A stretch of DNA of 64,000 bases, taken from contig JACGWO010000012.1 in NCBI GenBank assembly GCA_034509735.1, positions 248,001-312,000 on the forward strand, given 5' to 3'. A program made the position numbers and the translations under genes. Positions 12,881 through 24,918 of this stretch are shown one piece after another. The stretch is from Sesamum alatum. Taxonomy: Eukaryota > Streptophyta > Magnoliopsida > Lamiales > Pedaliaceae. Within the stretch, counting starts at the first letter, position 1; every line of letters begins with the position of its first letter. A model generated the notes under the pieces. The model was not told where the DNA came from. It ran no database searches and saw only the letters and a program-made list of their open reading frames with translations.

Positions 12881-14608
12881 CTCATTTTTTTTTTCCGGTA
12901 AAGGTAAGTTTCATTAAAATAGAAAAGAGTTACCAAAAGTACATGTCAATCAATTGGAACCTTGGAAATGAGTCCAAGGGATCCGCCACAGTCTAAATAA
13001 TGCTATATTGCTAATATTACAAGGAAAGATCAGAACTCAAAATAAGTTGTCGGATTTCCTCAACCACTAATCTCCCTATCGTATCAGCAGTACGCTCGGT
13101 TGCTTGGAACCTCCTATGGTTGCGTTCTTGCCAAGGTGGTAGATAAAAGAGGCCAACAAAGCTCTATATGCCGCATTAATAACATGCCGTCCTCTCCACC
13201 TTGTAGCTGCCCAAGTAACATCCGTATTCCACTCTCGGTTCGGCCATGGAAACCGGACTCGGCGTCTGATGGCTCCAAGGCATTGACGTGAAAACCGACA
13301 ATCGAAGAACATGTGAGCATGAGTTTCAGATTGTCCGTCAATGCATAGTATACAAGTAGTGTCCAAGTGAACAAACCAAGGCTTATCCATAGTGATAATC
13401 GATCCAAGGATAGCAAGCCATAGGATAAAGGTGTTGCGTGGGATTTTAAAAGGCCCCATAAGGAGTGAAGACCAAACAACTTTTGGTGAGGATGCCCGTA
13501 AAGCTGTATATGCCTCCGATGTAGAAAAAACTGTTCCTGTCCCTCTCCAGAGAATCCAATCCTGTCCACCATGAATGGTGGGCAAGGACTGCAAAATAAC
13601 CAAGCACTCCATGTCTGTGATAAGTGGCCAATTCCATTCCCCCTCAAGAATGACAGATTTCAATAAATCAGTACCGGCTGTTCCAGTCAAGCTAGGACCC
13701 CTGGTATCTGCTGATAAGAGGGCCTAGGTGGTGCCAAGGGTCATGCCATAGAGATGTGGAGCCACCATCACCAATAATGTATTCAATCCGAGGCTTCAAA
13801 ATAGGTAGCAGTCGGAGAAGCTTCCTCCATGCCCACGATCCCGCTTTGTCGCCCACCATCCAAACAGATTTACCACGAAGTCTGTAATGGTAGATCCACG
13901 CCACCCAGATAGAAGAAGAAGTACTATGGTGAATAATCGACCACAGGTGTTTGCTCATCAAGGCATAATTAAGTGTCTGAACATCTCGAATACCTTGACC
14001 ACCTTCCTCCTTAGGTAGACATACTTGTGACCAAGCAACTTTCGCGTATCCCGTCTGTGAGGATCCTTTCCAAAGGAAGTTTCTCATCAACTGCTCAATG
14101 CGCCAATAATCCCTTTTGGCAAAATAAATGCCAAGGTCCAGTAAGTGTTAAAGGCCATGAGGACTGATTTAATCAGCTGAACACGTCCCGCGAATGTTAG
14201 CTGTACACCTTCCCAACTTTTAATCCGCTTCTCAATTTTAAGCAATAGAGGCTGGCAATCTGAGATTTTAAGACGCGAAGAGAGAAGTGGGAGACCAAGG
14301 TATCTAACCGGCAATAGGCCCTCCTGGAATCCCAATAACTGCAGGAGTGCATCCTTGTTGTCCTGGGCTGATTTAGAGATAATAATCTGACTCTTAGCAG
14401 GTTGGCAAATAATCCAGAAACACCCGAAAAAATTTGAAGGCCCCTACGGAATACACCCAATGACCCTTCATCAGCACTACTGAATAACAACAGATCGTCA
14501 GCGAAACTCAACTGGAAAAGTCCAATCTCTTGGCACTTCCAGTGGAACGGAAACCCTTCATCCTGTTCAATAAGATGTTGGATAAGCATCCGTAGAACCT
14601 CATTTTTT
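12881..14608 (-). mobile_element. LINE-b, 5'-truncated, with target-site duplication
   Basis: This is a minus-strand L1-type LINE. Its A-tail reads as a T run up to 12894, followed by CCGGTAAAGGTAAGTTTCAT. The opposite, truncated end is at about 14598. CTCATTTTTT flanks it at 12881-12890 and 14599-14608, which looks like a 10-bp TSD although poly(T) blurs the left edge. The 3' end (TTACCGG-A) and protein sequence differ from LINE-a, so it is a separate family. The second copy at 48895-50556 is truncated at nearly the same place, just upstream of the FADD box. The element is about 1.7 kb. Confidence 0.9.
13076..14590 (-). pseudogene. LINE-b ORF2 C-terminal half (RT palm, linker, zf-RVT)
   Basis: Read on the minus strand, the fragment starts with FHWKCQEIGLFQLSFADDLL at about 14550-14490; FADD is the RT catalytic box. 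It continues with LPVRYLGLPLL and a FAGRVQLIKSVLMAFNTYW peptide at 14335-14087, a FLWKGSSQTGYAKVAWSQVC peptide at 14090-14000, and a zf-RVT region at 13690-13076 (SPKVVWSSLLMGPFKIPRN and HAHMFFDCRFSRQCLGA). Frames change near 14390, 14090 and 13690. The endonuclease and RT fingers are absent through 5' truncation, so it is non-functional. Confidence 0.87.
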
Positions 14609-17600
14609 GCTCTAAATATATTCGTATCTACTCTAATAATCAATATTAAAGTCACTCTTTGATTATATGACTACCACTCCATCTTATTCAACATAAAAAT
14701 GCACTAGAACTACATCTAAAACACTCTTTTGAGCCATGGACTCAGCTTTGTACCTTTGCAGAACGACAAACTCCTTTAAAGGAATTTAGACACTTATTCC
14801 CTTTTATCTTTGCCATATCGACGGCTTTTTCAACATTCGTAATCAATCGTACGTCCGGATACATGCCTAATACTCAACACAATCGTAGGAAACATCTTTT
14901 ATTTTCAGTCCTTATCATTGACTGATAGATGACTCTTTTTTTGGCCACAAATATATTCGTATTGACTCTAATAATCAATATTAAAGCCACTCTTCGATTA
15001 TACGACTAGGACTCCATCTTATTCAACATAAAATGTACTAGGACTACATCTAGAAACTCTTTTGAGCCATGGATTCAAACTTTGTACCTTTGCGCAACGA
15101 TAAACTCCTTTAAACAAGTTCAGACACTAATGCACTTTTATCTTTGCCATATCAAGGACTTGGAGAACTTTCATAATCAATCATACGTCCGGATACATGC
15201 CTAATACTCAACACAATCGTAGGAAACACCTTGTGCTTTCAGTCCTTACCATTGACTGATAGACAACTCATTTTTGCCTATAAATATATTCATATCTACT
15301 CTAATAATAAATATTAAAGCCACTCTTCGATTATATGACTAGGACTCCGTCCTATTCAACATAAAAATGCACTAGGACAACATCTAGAACACTGTTTTGA
15401 GCCATGGACTCAACTTTATACCTTTGCGCAACGACAAACTCCTTTAGACAAGTTTAGACACTAATGCACTTTTATCTTCGCCATATCGAGGGCTTGGAGA
15501 ACCTTCATAATCAATCGTATGTCCGGATACATGCCTAATACTCAACACAATCGTAGGAATCACCTATTGCTTTCAGTTCTTATCATTGACTGATAGATAA
15601 CTCATTTTTTGCTCTAAATATATTCGTATCAACTCTAATAATCAATATTAAAGCCACTCTTTGATTATATGACTAGCATACCATCCTATTCAACATAAAA
15701 AGGCACTAGAACTACATCTAAAACACTCTTTTGATCCATGGACTCAGCTTTGTACCTTTGCAGAATGACAAAACTCCTTTAAAGGAATTTAGACACTTAT
15801 TCCCATTTATCCTTGCCATATCGACGGCTTTTTCAACGTTCGTAATCAATCGTACGTCCGGATACATGCCTAATACTCAAAACAATCATAGAAACACCTT
15901 GTGCTTTTCAGTCCTTATCATTGACTGACAGATGACTCATTTTTGGCTATAAATATATTCATATTGACTCTAATAATTAATATTAAAGCCACTCTTCGAT
16001 TATACGACTAGGACTCCATCTTATTCAACATAAAATGAACTAGAACTACATCTAAAACACTCTTTTGAGCCATGGACTCAACTTTGTACCTTTGCGCAAC
16101 TATAAACTCCTTTAAACAAGTTCAACACTAATGCACTTTTATCTTTGCCATATCAAGGACTTGGAGAACTTTCATAATCAATCGTACGTCTGGATACATG
16201 CCTAATACTCAACACAATCATAGGAAACCTCATTTTTTGATGTAAATATATTCGTATTGACTCTAATAATCAATATTAAAGCCACTCTTCGAATATATGA
16301 CTAGGACTCCATCTTATTCAACATAAAAGTGCACTAGGACTACATCTAGAAAACTGTTTTGAGCCATGGACTCAGCTTTATACCTTTGCGCAACGACAAA
16401 CTCCTTTGAACAAGTTTAGACACTAGTGAACTTTTATCTTTGCCATATCGAGGCTTGGAGAACCTTCATAATCAATCGTACGTCCGATACATGCCTAATA
16501 CTCAACACAATAATAGGAAACACCTTGTGCTTTCAGTCCTTATTATTGACTGATAGATAACTCATTTTTTGCTATAAATATATTCATATCTACTCTAATA
16601 ATCAATATTAAAGCCACTCTTCGATTATATGACTAGAACTCCATCTTATTCAACATAAAAATGCACTAGTACTACATCTAAAACACTCTTTTGAGCCATG
16701 GACTCAGCTTTGTACCTTTGCACAAGGACAAACTCCTTTAAAAAAAATTTAGACACTTATTCCCTTTTATCTTTGCCATATCGTGGGCTTGGTCAATATT
16801 CGTAATCAATCGTACGTTCGGATACATGCCTAATAATCAACACAATCATAGAAACACCTTGTGTTTTTTGTCCTTATCTGTGACTGATAGATGACTCATT
16901 TCTGGTTATAAATATATTCGTATTGACTCTAATAATCAATATTAATGCCACTCTTCAATTATATGACTGGGACTCCATCTTATTCAACGTAAAAATGCAC
17001 TAGGACTTCATCTACAACACTTTTTTAAGACATGGATTCAACTTTGTACCTTTGCGCAACGACAAACTCCTTTAAACATTTTTAGACACTAATGCACTTT
17101 TATCTTTGCCATATCGAGGGCTTGGATAACCTTCATAATCAATCGTACCTCCGCATACAAGCCTAATATTCAACATAATCGTAGGAAACACCTTGTGCTT
17201 TCAGTCCTTATCATTGACTGATAGATGACTCATTTTTTGCTATAATTATATTCGTATTGACTCTAATAATCAATATTAAAGCCACTCTTCGATTATATGA
17301 CTAGGACTCCATCTTATTCAACATAAAATTGCACTAGTACTAAATCTAAAACACTCTCTTGAGGCATGGACTCAGCTTTGTACCTTTGCACAACGACAAA
17401 CTCTTTCAAACAAATTTAGACACTTATTCCCTTTTATCTTTGCCATATCGAGGGCATGATCAACGTTCGTAATCAATCGTACGCCCAGATACATGCCTAA
17501 TACTCAACACAATCAAAGGAAACATCTTGTGTTTTCAGTCCTTATCATTGACTGATAGATGACTCATTTTTTTGCTATAAATATATTCGTATTGACTCTA

Positions 17601-19491
17601 ATAATGAATATTAAACCCACTCTTCAATTATAAGACTAGGACTCCATCTTATTCAACATAAAATGCACTAGGACTAGATCTAGAACACTCTTTTGAGCCA
17701 TGGCTCAACTTTGTACCTTTGTTGAAGACAAACTCCTTTAAGCAAGTTTAGATACTAATGCACTTTTATCTTTGCCATATCGAGGGCTTGGTCAACCTTC
17801 GTAATCAATTGTACGCCCGGATACATGCCTAATACTCAACACAATCGTAGGAAACCTCATTTTTTAATATAAATATATTCGTATTGACTCTAATAATCAA
17901 TATTAAAGCCACTCTTCGATTATATAACTAGGACTCCATCTTATTCAATATAAAAGTGCACTAGGACTACATCTAGAACACTGTTTTGAACCATGGACTC
18001 AGCTTTATACCTTTGCGCAACGACAAACTCCTTTCAACAAGTTTAGACACTAGTGAACTTTTATATTTGCCATATCGAGGCTTGGAGAACCTTCATAATC
18101 AATCGTATGTCCGGATACATGCCTAATACTCAACACAATCGTAGAAATCACCTAGTGCTTTCAGTGCTTATCATTGACTGATAGATAACTCATTTTTGGC
18201 TAAAAATGAATTCGTATTGACTCTAATAATCAATATTAACGACACTCTTTGATTATATGACTAGGACTCCATCTTATTCAACATAAAAATGCACTAGGGC
18301 TACATCTAAAACACTCTTTTGAGGCCATGGACTTAGCTTTGTACCTTTGCACAACGACAAACTCCTTTAAACAAATTTAGACACTTATTCCCTTTTATCT
18401 TTGCCATATCGAGGGCATGGTCAACGTTCGTAATCAATCGTATGCCCATATAAATGTCTAATACTCAACACAATCGTAGGACACATCTTGTGTTTTCAGT
18501 CCATATCATTGCCTGATAGATGACTCATTTTTGGTTATAAATATATTCGTATTGACTCTAATAATCATTATTAAAGCCACTCTTCGATTATATGACTTGG
18601 ACTCCATCTTATTCAATATAAAAGTGCACTAGGACTACATCTAGAACACTCTTTTGAGCCATGAACGCAGCTTTGTACCTTTGCGCAACGACAAACTACT
18701 TTAACAAAGTTTAGACACTACATCTAAAAATGCACTAGGACTACATCTAAAACACTCTTACGAGCCAGGACTCAGCCTTGTATCTTTGCGCAACGACAAA
18801 CTCCTTTAAAAAGTTTAAATACTAATGCACTTTTATCTTTCCCATATGCTTGGAGAACCTTCATATCGTATGTCCGAATACTCAACACAATCGTAGGAAA
18901 CCCTTGTGCTTTGAGTCCTTATCATTGACTGACAGATGACTAATTTTTGGCTATAAATATATTCGTATTGACTCTAATAATCAATATTAAAGCCACTCTT
19001 CGATTATATGACTAGGACTCCATCTTATTCAACATAAAAGTGCACTAGGACTACATCTAGAACACTGTTTTGAGCCATGGACTCAGCTTTATACCTTTGC
19101 GCAACAACAAACTCCTTTTAAACAAGGTTAGACACTAATGCACTTTTATCTTTGCCATATCGAGGGCTAGGAGGAACCTTCATAATCAATCGTACGTCCG
19201 GATACATGCCTAATACTCAATACAATCGTAGGAAACACCTTGTGCTTTCAGTCTTTATCATTAACTGATAGATAAACTCATTTTTGTCTATAAATATATT
19301 CGTATTGACTCTTAGTAATCAATATTAAAGCTACTCTTCGATCATATGACTAGGACTCAATCTTATTCAACATAAAAATTTCACTAGTACTACATCTAAA
19401 AACACTCCTTTGAGCCATGGATTCAGCTTTGTACATTTGCACAACGACAAACTCCTTTAAATAAATTTAGACACTTATTCCCTTTTATCTT
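14599..19491. repeat. Sat333 tandem satellite, array 3
   Basis: This is about 15 monomers that continue array 2 across the LINE-b insertion. C-D-E order persists to about 16.2 kb. After that come A/B-type monomers and a duplicated block of about 1.63 kb. At 18709-18720 a truncated monomer is fused at TTTAGACACTACATCTAAAAA. A deletion of about 60 bp, including GATACATGCCTAAT, lies at about 18850-18875. The array ends at TTTTATCTTT, where gypsy pol sequence starts. Confidence 0.95.
16205..19100. repeat. Duplicated multi-monomer block (period about 1.63 kb)
   Basis: At about 16222 and 17848 the same deletion joins GTAGGAAACC directly to TCATTTTTT, skipping about 40 bp from the end of the CACCTTGTGC region to the ATAAC before it. 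Both are followed by a monomer with a TTAGACACTAGTGAAC variant and the shortened ATCGAGGCTTGG (16364-16455 and 17990-18080). Shared rare features at a spacing of about 1626 bp show a higher-order duplication different from the C-D-E trimer. Confidence 0.75.
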
Positions 19492-21273
19492 TGATGAATC
19501 ATGTTTTTCGTGCATTTCTAGGCAAATTTGTTGGTAGTTTACTTTGATGACATTCTTGTTTATAGTAGGACTTTGGAAGAACATGTAACACATCTAAATC
19601 AAGTCGTAGAGGTTCTAAGGAAAGAAAAGTTATTTGGAAATCTGAAAAAGTGTGACTTTTGCACCAAACAAAGTTGTTTTCCTTGGTTTTGTTGTAGTGA
19701 AGGAATCACAGTTGATGAAGAAAAGGTCAAAGCTATTCAAGATTGGCCAACTCCCACCACTATTGGAGAAGTGAGGAGCTTTCATGGACTTGCAAGCTTT
19801 TATAGACGATTTGTGAAGGACTTTAGCACCATGGCAGCCCCATTGAACGAGTTAACAAAGAAGAATGTTCCATTCAAGTGGGGAAAAGCACAAGAGAAAG
19901 CCTTTCAAACCATAAAAGAGAAGCTTACTCATGCACCTTTGCTAGCCCTTCCCGACTTTGGTAAGACTTTTGAAATTGAGTGTGATGCAAGTGGGATTGC
20001 ATAGGAGGAGTTCTTTTGCAAGGAGGTAGACCGATTGCATATTTCAGCGAGAAGCTAAGTGGGCCGACACTTAACTACCCCACATATGACAAGGAGCTTT
20101 ATGCATTGGTTAGAGTATTAGAAACTTGGCAACATTATTTGTGGCCAAAAGAGTTTGTGATACATTCTGATCATGAAGCACTCAAGTATATTAAAAGTCA
20201 AAGCAAGCTTAGCCGACGACATGCAAAGTGGATAGAGTTTATTGAGTCGTTTCCATATGTGATCAAACACAAGAAAGGTAAGGAGAACATTGTTGCTGAT
20301 GCACTTTCAAGAAGGTATGTTTTACTTTCAATGTTAGATGCTAAAATTCTTGGCTTTGAGTTCATCAAAGATCTGTATACTAATGATGTTGATTTTGGTG
20401 AAGCATTTGGAAATTGCACCCCAAGCAACGGATGGACAAATTCTATTTGCATGATGGGTTTTATTTCGAGCCAACCAGCTTTGTGTTCCTAATTGTTCAA
20501 CTCGTTTGTTATTGTTAAAGGAAGCACATTCTGGGGGTTTGATGGGTCACTTTGGTATTTCTAAGACTTTGGGAGTCTTGAGTGAACACTTTTATTGGCC
20601 CAAGATGCGTAGAGATGTTGAGAAATTTGTGGGGAAATGCATAGTTTGTCATAAGGTAAAATCAAAGCTTAATCCTCATGGATTGTACATGCCCCTCCCT
20701 ATTCCCAGTGTACCTTGGGAAGATATTTCAATGGACTTTGTTTTGGGATTGCCTAGGTCTAAGAGGGGAGAGATTCTATTTTGTTGTTGTTGACAGATTT
20801 TCCAAAATGGCACACTTCATTGCATGCCATAAAGTTGATGATGCCTCTAATATTGCTAATCTTTTCTTTCAGGAAGTTGTGAGGCTCCATGGTATGCCAA
20901 GGACTATAGTGTCTGATCGAGATGCCAAGTTCCTTAGCTACTTTTGGAAAACTTTGTGGGGCAAGCTTGGAACTAAGTTACTTTTCTCTACTACTTGTCA
21001 TCCTCAAACTGACGGGCAAACCGAGGTGGTCAATAGGACACTTTCAACTTTGTTGCGAATAATTGTGAAGAAGAACTTGAGGAGTTGGGAAGAGTGTCTA
21101 CCGCACGTCGAGTTTGCTTACAATAGGGCTGTCCATTCTACTACTAAGTTTTCGCCGTTTCAAATTGTTTATGGTTTTAATCCTCTTGCACCTATTGATT
21201 TAACTCCTTTGCCTTTGCAGGAGAGAATAAACATGGATGGAAAGAAACGTGCTGAATTTGTTAAGCAAATCCA
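19492..21273 (+). pseudogene. Gypsy pol fragment, copy 1 (RT end, RNase H, integrase)
   Basis: This begins abruptly inside RT just before the YFDD box ([11 protein letters not shown] at about 19535-19565) and joins satellite with a few bases of microhomology. RNase H follows (FEIECDASG at about 19970, [19 protein letters not shown] at about 20080-20135, [18 protein letters not shown]). Then comes integrase: the HHCC zinc region at about 20527-20655, the catalytic Asp in SMDFVLGL (about 20730), SDRDAKF (about 20915) and QTEVVNRT (about 21015). One-base shifts relative to the sister copies lie near 19506, 19670, 19998, 20435 and 20770. It stops at AAGCAAATCCA, where LTR sequence takes over. It keeps the 89-bp piece that copy 2 lacks. 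Confidence 0.9.
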
Positions 21274-21367
21274 AGTTGGCTATTTGCATTCCTCAGGTCA
21301 CGGACCTCTTTATCCATTTCAAGCCTACGTCGTGAAGATTGGGCCACCCATGGTCGATACCATATCA
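21274..21367 (+). repeat. Gypsy 5' LTR remnant (last 94 bp)
   Basis: It matches the end of the 832-bp LTR (compare 27312-27405), from GTTGGCTATTTGCATTCC to GATACCATATCA. The first 740 or so bases are absent and integrase sequence of copy 1 is fused in their place. A PBS follows two bases later, so this really is the 5' LTR side of an element. Confidence 0.9.
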
Positions 21368-21369
21368 TG

Positions 21370-21382
21370 TGGTATCAGAGCC
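21370..21382 (+). promoter_or_regulatory. Gypsy primer-binding site (initiator Met tRNA)
   Basis: TGGTATCAGAGCC lies two bases after the LTR end ATATCA. This is the standard complement of the plant tRNA-iMet 3' end used to start minus-strand DNA synthesis. Confidence 0.93.
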
Positions 21383-22064
21383 TTTGGTTGACACGGTAGG
21401 TCCCCAAGTTCCACCTATCTTTTATCTTACACCACCAAAGCTTCCGTACCCCATTGTTATCTTTTGTTTTATCTTTACAAAAAATAGAGGACAAAATTCG
21501 TTCAAAAAAAAAAGAAGAGAAAAGCTCGAAAGAAAAAAAAGCAGACGAGCAGCCCAAAAAAAAAAAAAAGAAGGAAAATTCGTTTCAAAAAAAAAAAACA
21601 AAAGAAGGCAAAAAAAAGAGAGTACAAAAGTGAAAAAAAAGGGCCATTTGAAAGGAAAAAAAAACAAAAGAAAGAAAAAATCTGATTGTGTTATTGTTTC
21701 CTAGCTATACTTTGCTACTATCCTTGTAAGCCAACCGATCTTGATTTCCCAAGTTGTACCTAGCTTCTTTAGACCATTCTCTTGCTACGAGTAAGTTTGA
21801 ATCGTCCATCTACACATACTTGGTTGAGGAAATAATTGCATTTGTTTTTGAGTTGCTAGATAAAAGCATCGAGTTTCATAAGTTTTTAGAGTAGAGAGTG
21901 TTAAGTGTAGTGAGACTATCGTTGAGAGTCAAGAGTTGTGAGCTTATTAAGTGAGGAGTGAAACACGAGTGGAAAAATAAAAGAGTGAAACACGAGTGGA
22001 AAAATAAAAGAGAGAAAAAAAAGAGTGTGGCAAGGATTTGGTGAGGTTCCTATAATTTTATTAA
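21383..22064 (+). other. Gypsy leader with purine-rich tract
   Basis: This is untranslated sequence between PBS and gag. Positions 21480-21690 are almost entirely A and G in A-run/AAGA blocks on the plus strand. Further on, a 28-base unit starting GTGAAACACGAG is tandemly repeated at about 21957-22012. The long open frames on both strands here are by-products of base composition. Long A runs are also likely places for sequencing error. Confidence 0.75.
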
Positions 22065-23170
22065 ATGGCAGAAAATCGAGATAAAGGAGTTGTTGAAGGA
22101 AGTGATGACAACAACTCGGGAGAAACACTACGAGGCGGAGTCGATGCATTCCATATGCAAGCCTTGGTGAGCCACCTTGAGAAGTTGTTTGACCGTAAGT
22201 TGGAAGGTCTTCATGAAAGATTGGATCAAGTAGAGGATCGAGTTGCCGGTCCAAGAGTTACAAATCAAAGACAAACTCCCAATCCACGGCCTCAACATCA
22301 TGTTCATAATGAGTATTTGGAGGATCCAAGTGGTGAAGATGAATATGAGGACATCCGGCCAAGGAGAGTGAATAGAGCAAGAGATAGACCGAGACGGCCT
22401 AGAGATGAAGATGGTGGCCTAGGAGGAGTTAAGGTCACAATTCCTTCATTTAAAGGAAAGAGTGATACCGAAGCATATTTGGAATGGGAGATGCGTGTTT
22501 GAGCAAATCTTTTCATGCCACAACTACTCGGAGAGTAAAAAGGTCAAACTCGCAGCCCTTGAGTTTACCGATTATGCTCTTGTTTGGTGGGATCAGATGC
22601 AAAAGGAAAGGGTTAGGAAATGGTGAACGTCCTATCACAACATGGGAAGAGATGAGAGCAATCATGAGGAGGAGGTTTGTTCCATCCTACTATCGTCGTG
22701 AGCTTCACAACCAGCTCCAACGTCTTACTCAAGGTTCTAAAAGTGTTGATGAGTACTACAAAGAGATGGAGATTGCCATGATTCGAACTAACATCATAGA
22801 GGACGATGAAGCAACTATGGCTCGTTTCTTGCATGGGCTCAATCGTGACATCGCTGATGTTGTGGAGATGCACCACTATGTAGAACTTGAAGAGATGGTA
22901 CACCAGTCCATCAAGGTTGAACAACAACTCAAGCGGAGAGGACTTATGCGGAGGAGTTCTAACTCATCTACATTCAGTCCATGGAAGAACAACCCCAAGA
23001 AAGACACCCCTTCCACATCGAAATTCAAGGAGGCCGATCCTAAACATGGTGACAAAGTTGCTGCAAAAAAGGTACAACCCGAGCCTAATTCTTCAAGAAA
23101 CCGTGATATAAAGTGTTTTCAAGTGCCAAGGGAGAGGGCACATAGCAAGTGGAGTGTCCTAACCGACGTA
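22065..23170 (+). pseudogene. Gypsy gag, frameshifted
   Basis: The ATG at 22065 begins MAENRDKGVVEGSDD and is the first start after the leader. The N-terminus has a helical stretch (HLEKLFDRKLEGLHERLDQV) and then an acidic/Arg-rich linker. The retrotransposon gag core follows: VTIPSFKGKSDTEAYLEWE, then FTDYALVWWDQM in a shifted frame (about 22560-22600), TTWEEMRAIMRRRFVPSYY, and ATMARFLHGLNRDIADVVEM. An extra T near 22498 and another indel near 22615 move the frame. The CCHC knuckle at about 23110-23165 (KCF..., GRGHIA in another frame) also contains indels. Gag would package element RNA. Confidence 0.85.
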
Positions 23171-23766
23171 CAATGATCTTCAACAACCATGGAGAGTTGG
23201 AAACCGAAGGAGAAAGCACCGAGAAAGAGGAATCATCACAAGAAGATGGTGATGGAGAGTATGCCGAAGAAGGAGAGTTGCTTGTTACTAGAAGATCTCT
23301 TAGTGCCCATATGATGGAGGAAGGCAATTGCCAAAGAGAAAACTTGTTCCATACACGCTGCCAAGTTCAAGGAAAGGTATGTAGCATGATTATTGATGGT
23401 GGTAGTTGTTGCAATGTGGCAAGTACTGACTTGGTTCAAAAATTAAGTCTACCTACTATCAAGCATCACCGCCCATACAAGCTTCAATGGTTGAATGAGT
23501 GTGGTGAGTTGAAGGTGACCAAGCAAGTAAAGGTATTGTTTTCAATTGGAAGATACAAAGATGAGGTTATTTGTGATATTGTGCCAATGAAAGCATGCCA
23601 CATATTGCTAGGGAGACCATGGCAGTTTGATAGGCATGTGACACATGATGGATTCCAAAATCGTTACTCTTTTGTGCTACGAGGGGCATCCATAACTCTC
23701 AATCCGATGACACCCAAAGCAGATTTTGCAAGATCATATTTTGAGAGAAAACAAAAGAGAGTGTGA
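23149..23766 (+). pseudogene. Gypsy aspartic protease region of pol
   Basis: This open frame of about 205 codons begins at the end of the gag knuckle (CPNRRTM). An acidic linker precedes the retropepsin core: the active-site triad reads IIDGGS (about 23389-23406) in place of the commoner DSG/DTG, followed by CCNVASTDLVQKL. The second half carries KACHILLGRPWQFDRHVTHD (about 23605-23640), the usual ILG-P-W segment of plant gypsy proteases. It stops at 23764 inside a Lys/Glu-rich spacer that continues in another frame. It is one of the least damaged segments. Confidence 0.82.
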
Positions 23767-24899
23767 GAAAAAGAAAGAGAAACAAAAAGAAGAGAGTAAA
23801 AATGAGAATGATAAAAAAATGAGGGATTCAAAAGATGGAGAAAAAGAAAGCAAAAGAGGAAAGAAAAAGGAGAGGGAAAAAGATGAAGAGAAAGAGAGTT
23901 TACTAGTTGCTAAAAAGAGTGAGATCAAGGAAGCTTTGTTTTATCAACAAAACCTCATTGTACTTGTGTACAAAGAGGCTATGTTGAACTCTAACAACCT
24001 AACATCTTCTCTACCTAGTGTTGTTACATCTCTTTTGCAGGACTATGAAGATGTCTTTCCGGATGAGATGCCACCAGGTTTACCACCAATTCGTGGGATC
24101 GAGCATCAAATTGATTTCATGCCTGGAGCATCCTTACCAGATCGTCCAGCATACCGTACCAATCCCGAGAAGACTGAGGAGATTCAAAGGCAAATCCAAG
24201 AGCTGATGGCCAAAGGTTATGTAAGGGAGAGCCTTAGTCCTTGTGCAGTTCCGGTGTTGCTCGTGCCTAAGAAGGATGGCACATGGCGGATGTGTGTTGA
24301 TTGTCGAGCCATTAACAACATAACGATAAGATATCGTCACCCTATTCCTAGGATAGATGATATGCTTGACGAGTTAAATGGTTCAACTATCTTTTCTAAA
24401 AATTGATTTAAAAAGTGGTTATCATCAAATTAGGATGAAAGAAGGAGATGAGTGGAAAACCGCTTTCAAAACAAAACATGGGCTTTATGAGTGGTTAGTT
24501 ATGCCTTTTGGACTTAGTAATGCACCTAGCACCTTTATGAGATTGATGAATCATGTTTTGCGTGCATTTCTAGGCAAATTTGTGGTAGTTTACTTTGATG
24601 ACATTCTTGTTTATAGTAGGACTTTGGAAGAACATGTAGCACATCTAAATCAAGTCCTCGAGGTTCTAAGAAAAGAAAAGTTATTTGGAAATCTGAAAAA
24701 GTGTGACTTTTGCACTAACAAAGTTGTTTTTCTTGGTTTTGTTGTGAGTATTGAAGGAATCACAGTTGATGAAGAAAAGGTCAAAGCTATCCAAGATTGG
24801 CCAACCCCCACCACTATTGGAGAAGTGAGGAGCTTTCATGGACTTGCAAGCTTTTATAGGCGATTTGTGAAGGACTTTAGCACCATGGCAGCCCCATAG
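23726..24899 (+). pseudogene. Gypsy reverse transcriptase with Lys/Glu spacer
   Basis: A highly charged Lys/Glu-rich spacer (about 23760-23905) leads into RT. The recognisable sequence is LLQDYEDVFPDEMPPGLPP, then PCAVPVLLVPKKDGTWRMC (about 24238-24295) and INNITIRYRHPIPRIDDM. An extra A near 24400 shifts the frame. After it come [18 protein letters not shown], the [13 protein letters not shown] motif (about 24502-24540), the catalytic YFDD box at 24591-24602 and the thumb peptide [18 protein letters not shown]. The frame closes at 24897 because one T present in copy 1 (GCCCCATTGAAC) is missing. All RT catalytic residues remain visible. Confidence 0.9.
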
Positions 24900-24918
24900 A
24901 ACGAGTTAACAAAGAAGA

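Larger units (their letters stand above)
8000..16200. repeat. C-D-E three-monomer higher-order repeat (about 1.0 kb)
   Basis: Three monomer variants recur in fixed order. C has GCAACGATAAACTCC and CAAGGACTTGGAGAACTTTC. D has CTCAACTTTATACC, CTTTAGACAAGTTTAGACAC and AATCACCTAGTGC. E has TTTGCAGAACGACAAAC, AAAGGAATTTAGACAC and CGACGGCTTTTTCAACG. The E marker AAAGGA is at 8395, 9395, about 11077, 12076, 14778 and 15781. The steps are 1000, about 1682 (five monomers, because one extra C-D pair sits at 9.7-10.7 kb), 999, 2702 (984 after removing the LINE-b insertion) and 1003. The LINE-b copy at 12891 lies inside this block. Confidence 0.85.

Noticed and set aside
21370..21382. A tRNA gene, because the sequence matches initiator Met tRNA.
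   Set aside because: Only the 3'-end complement is present, exactly next to an LTR. It is a primer-binding site.
21422..21704. A Lys-rich frame and a Phe/Leu-rich opposite frame in the gypsy leader.
   Set aside because: They are produced by the A/G-rich tract and lie between PBS and gag, where no protein is expected.
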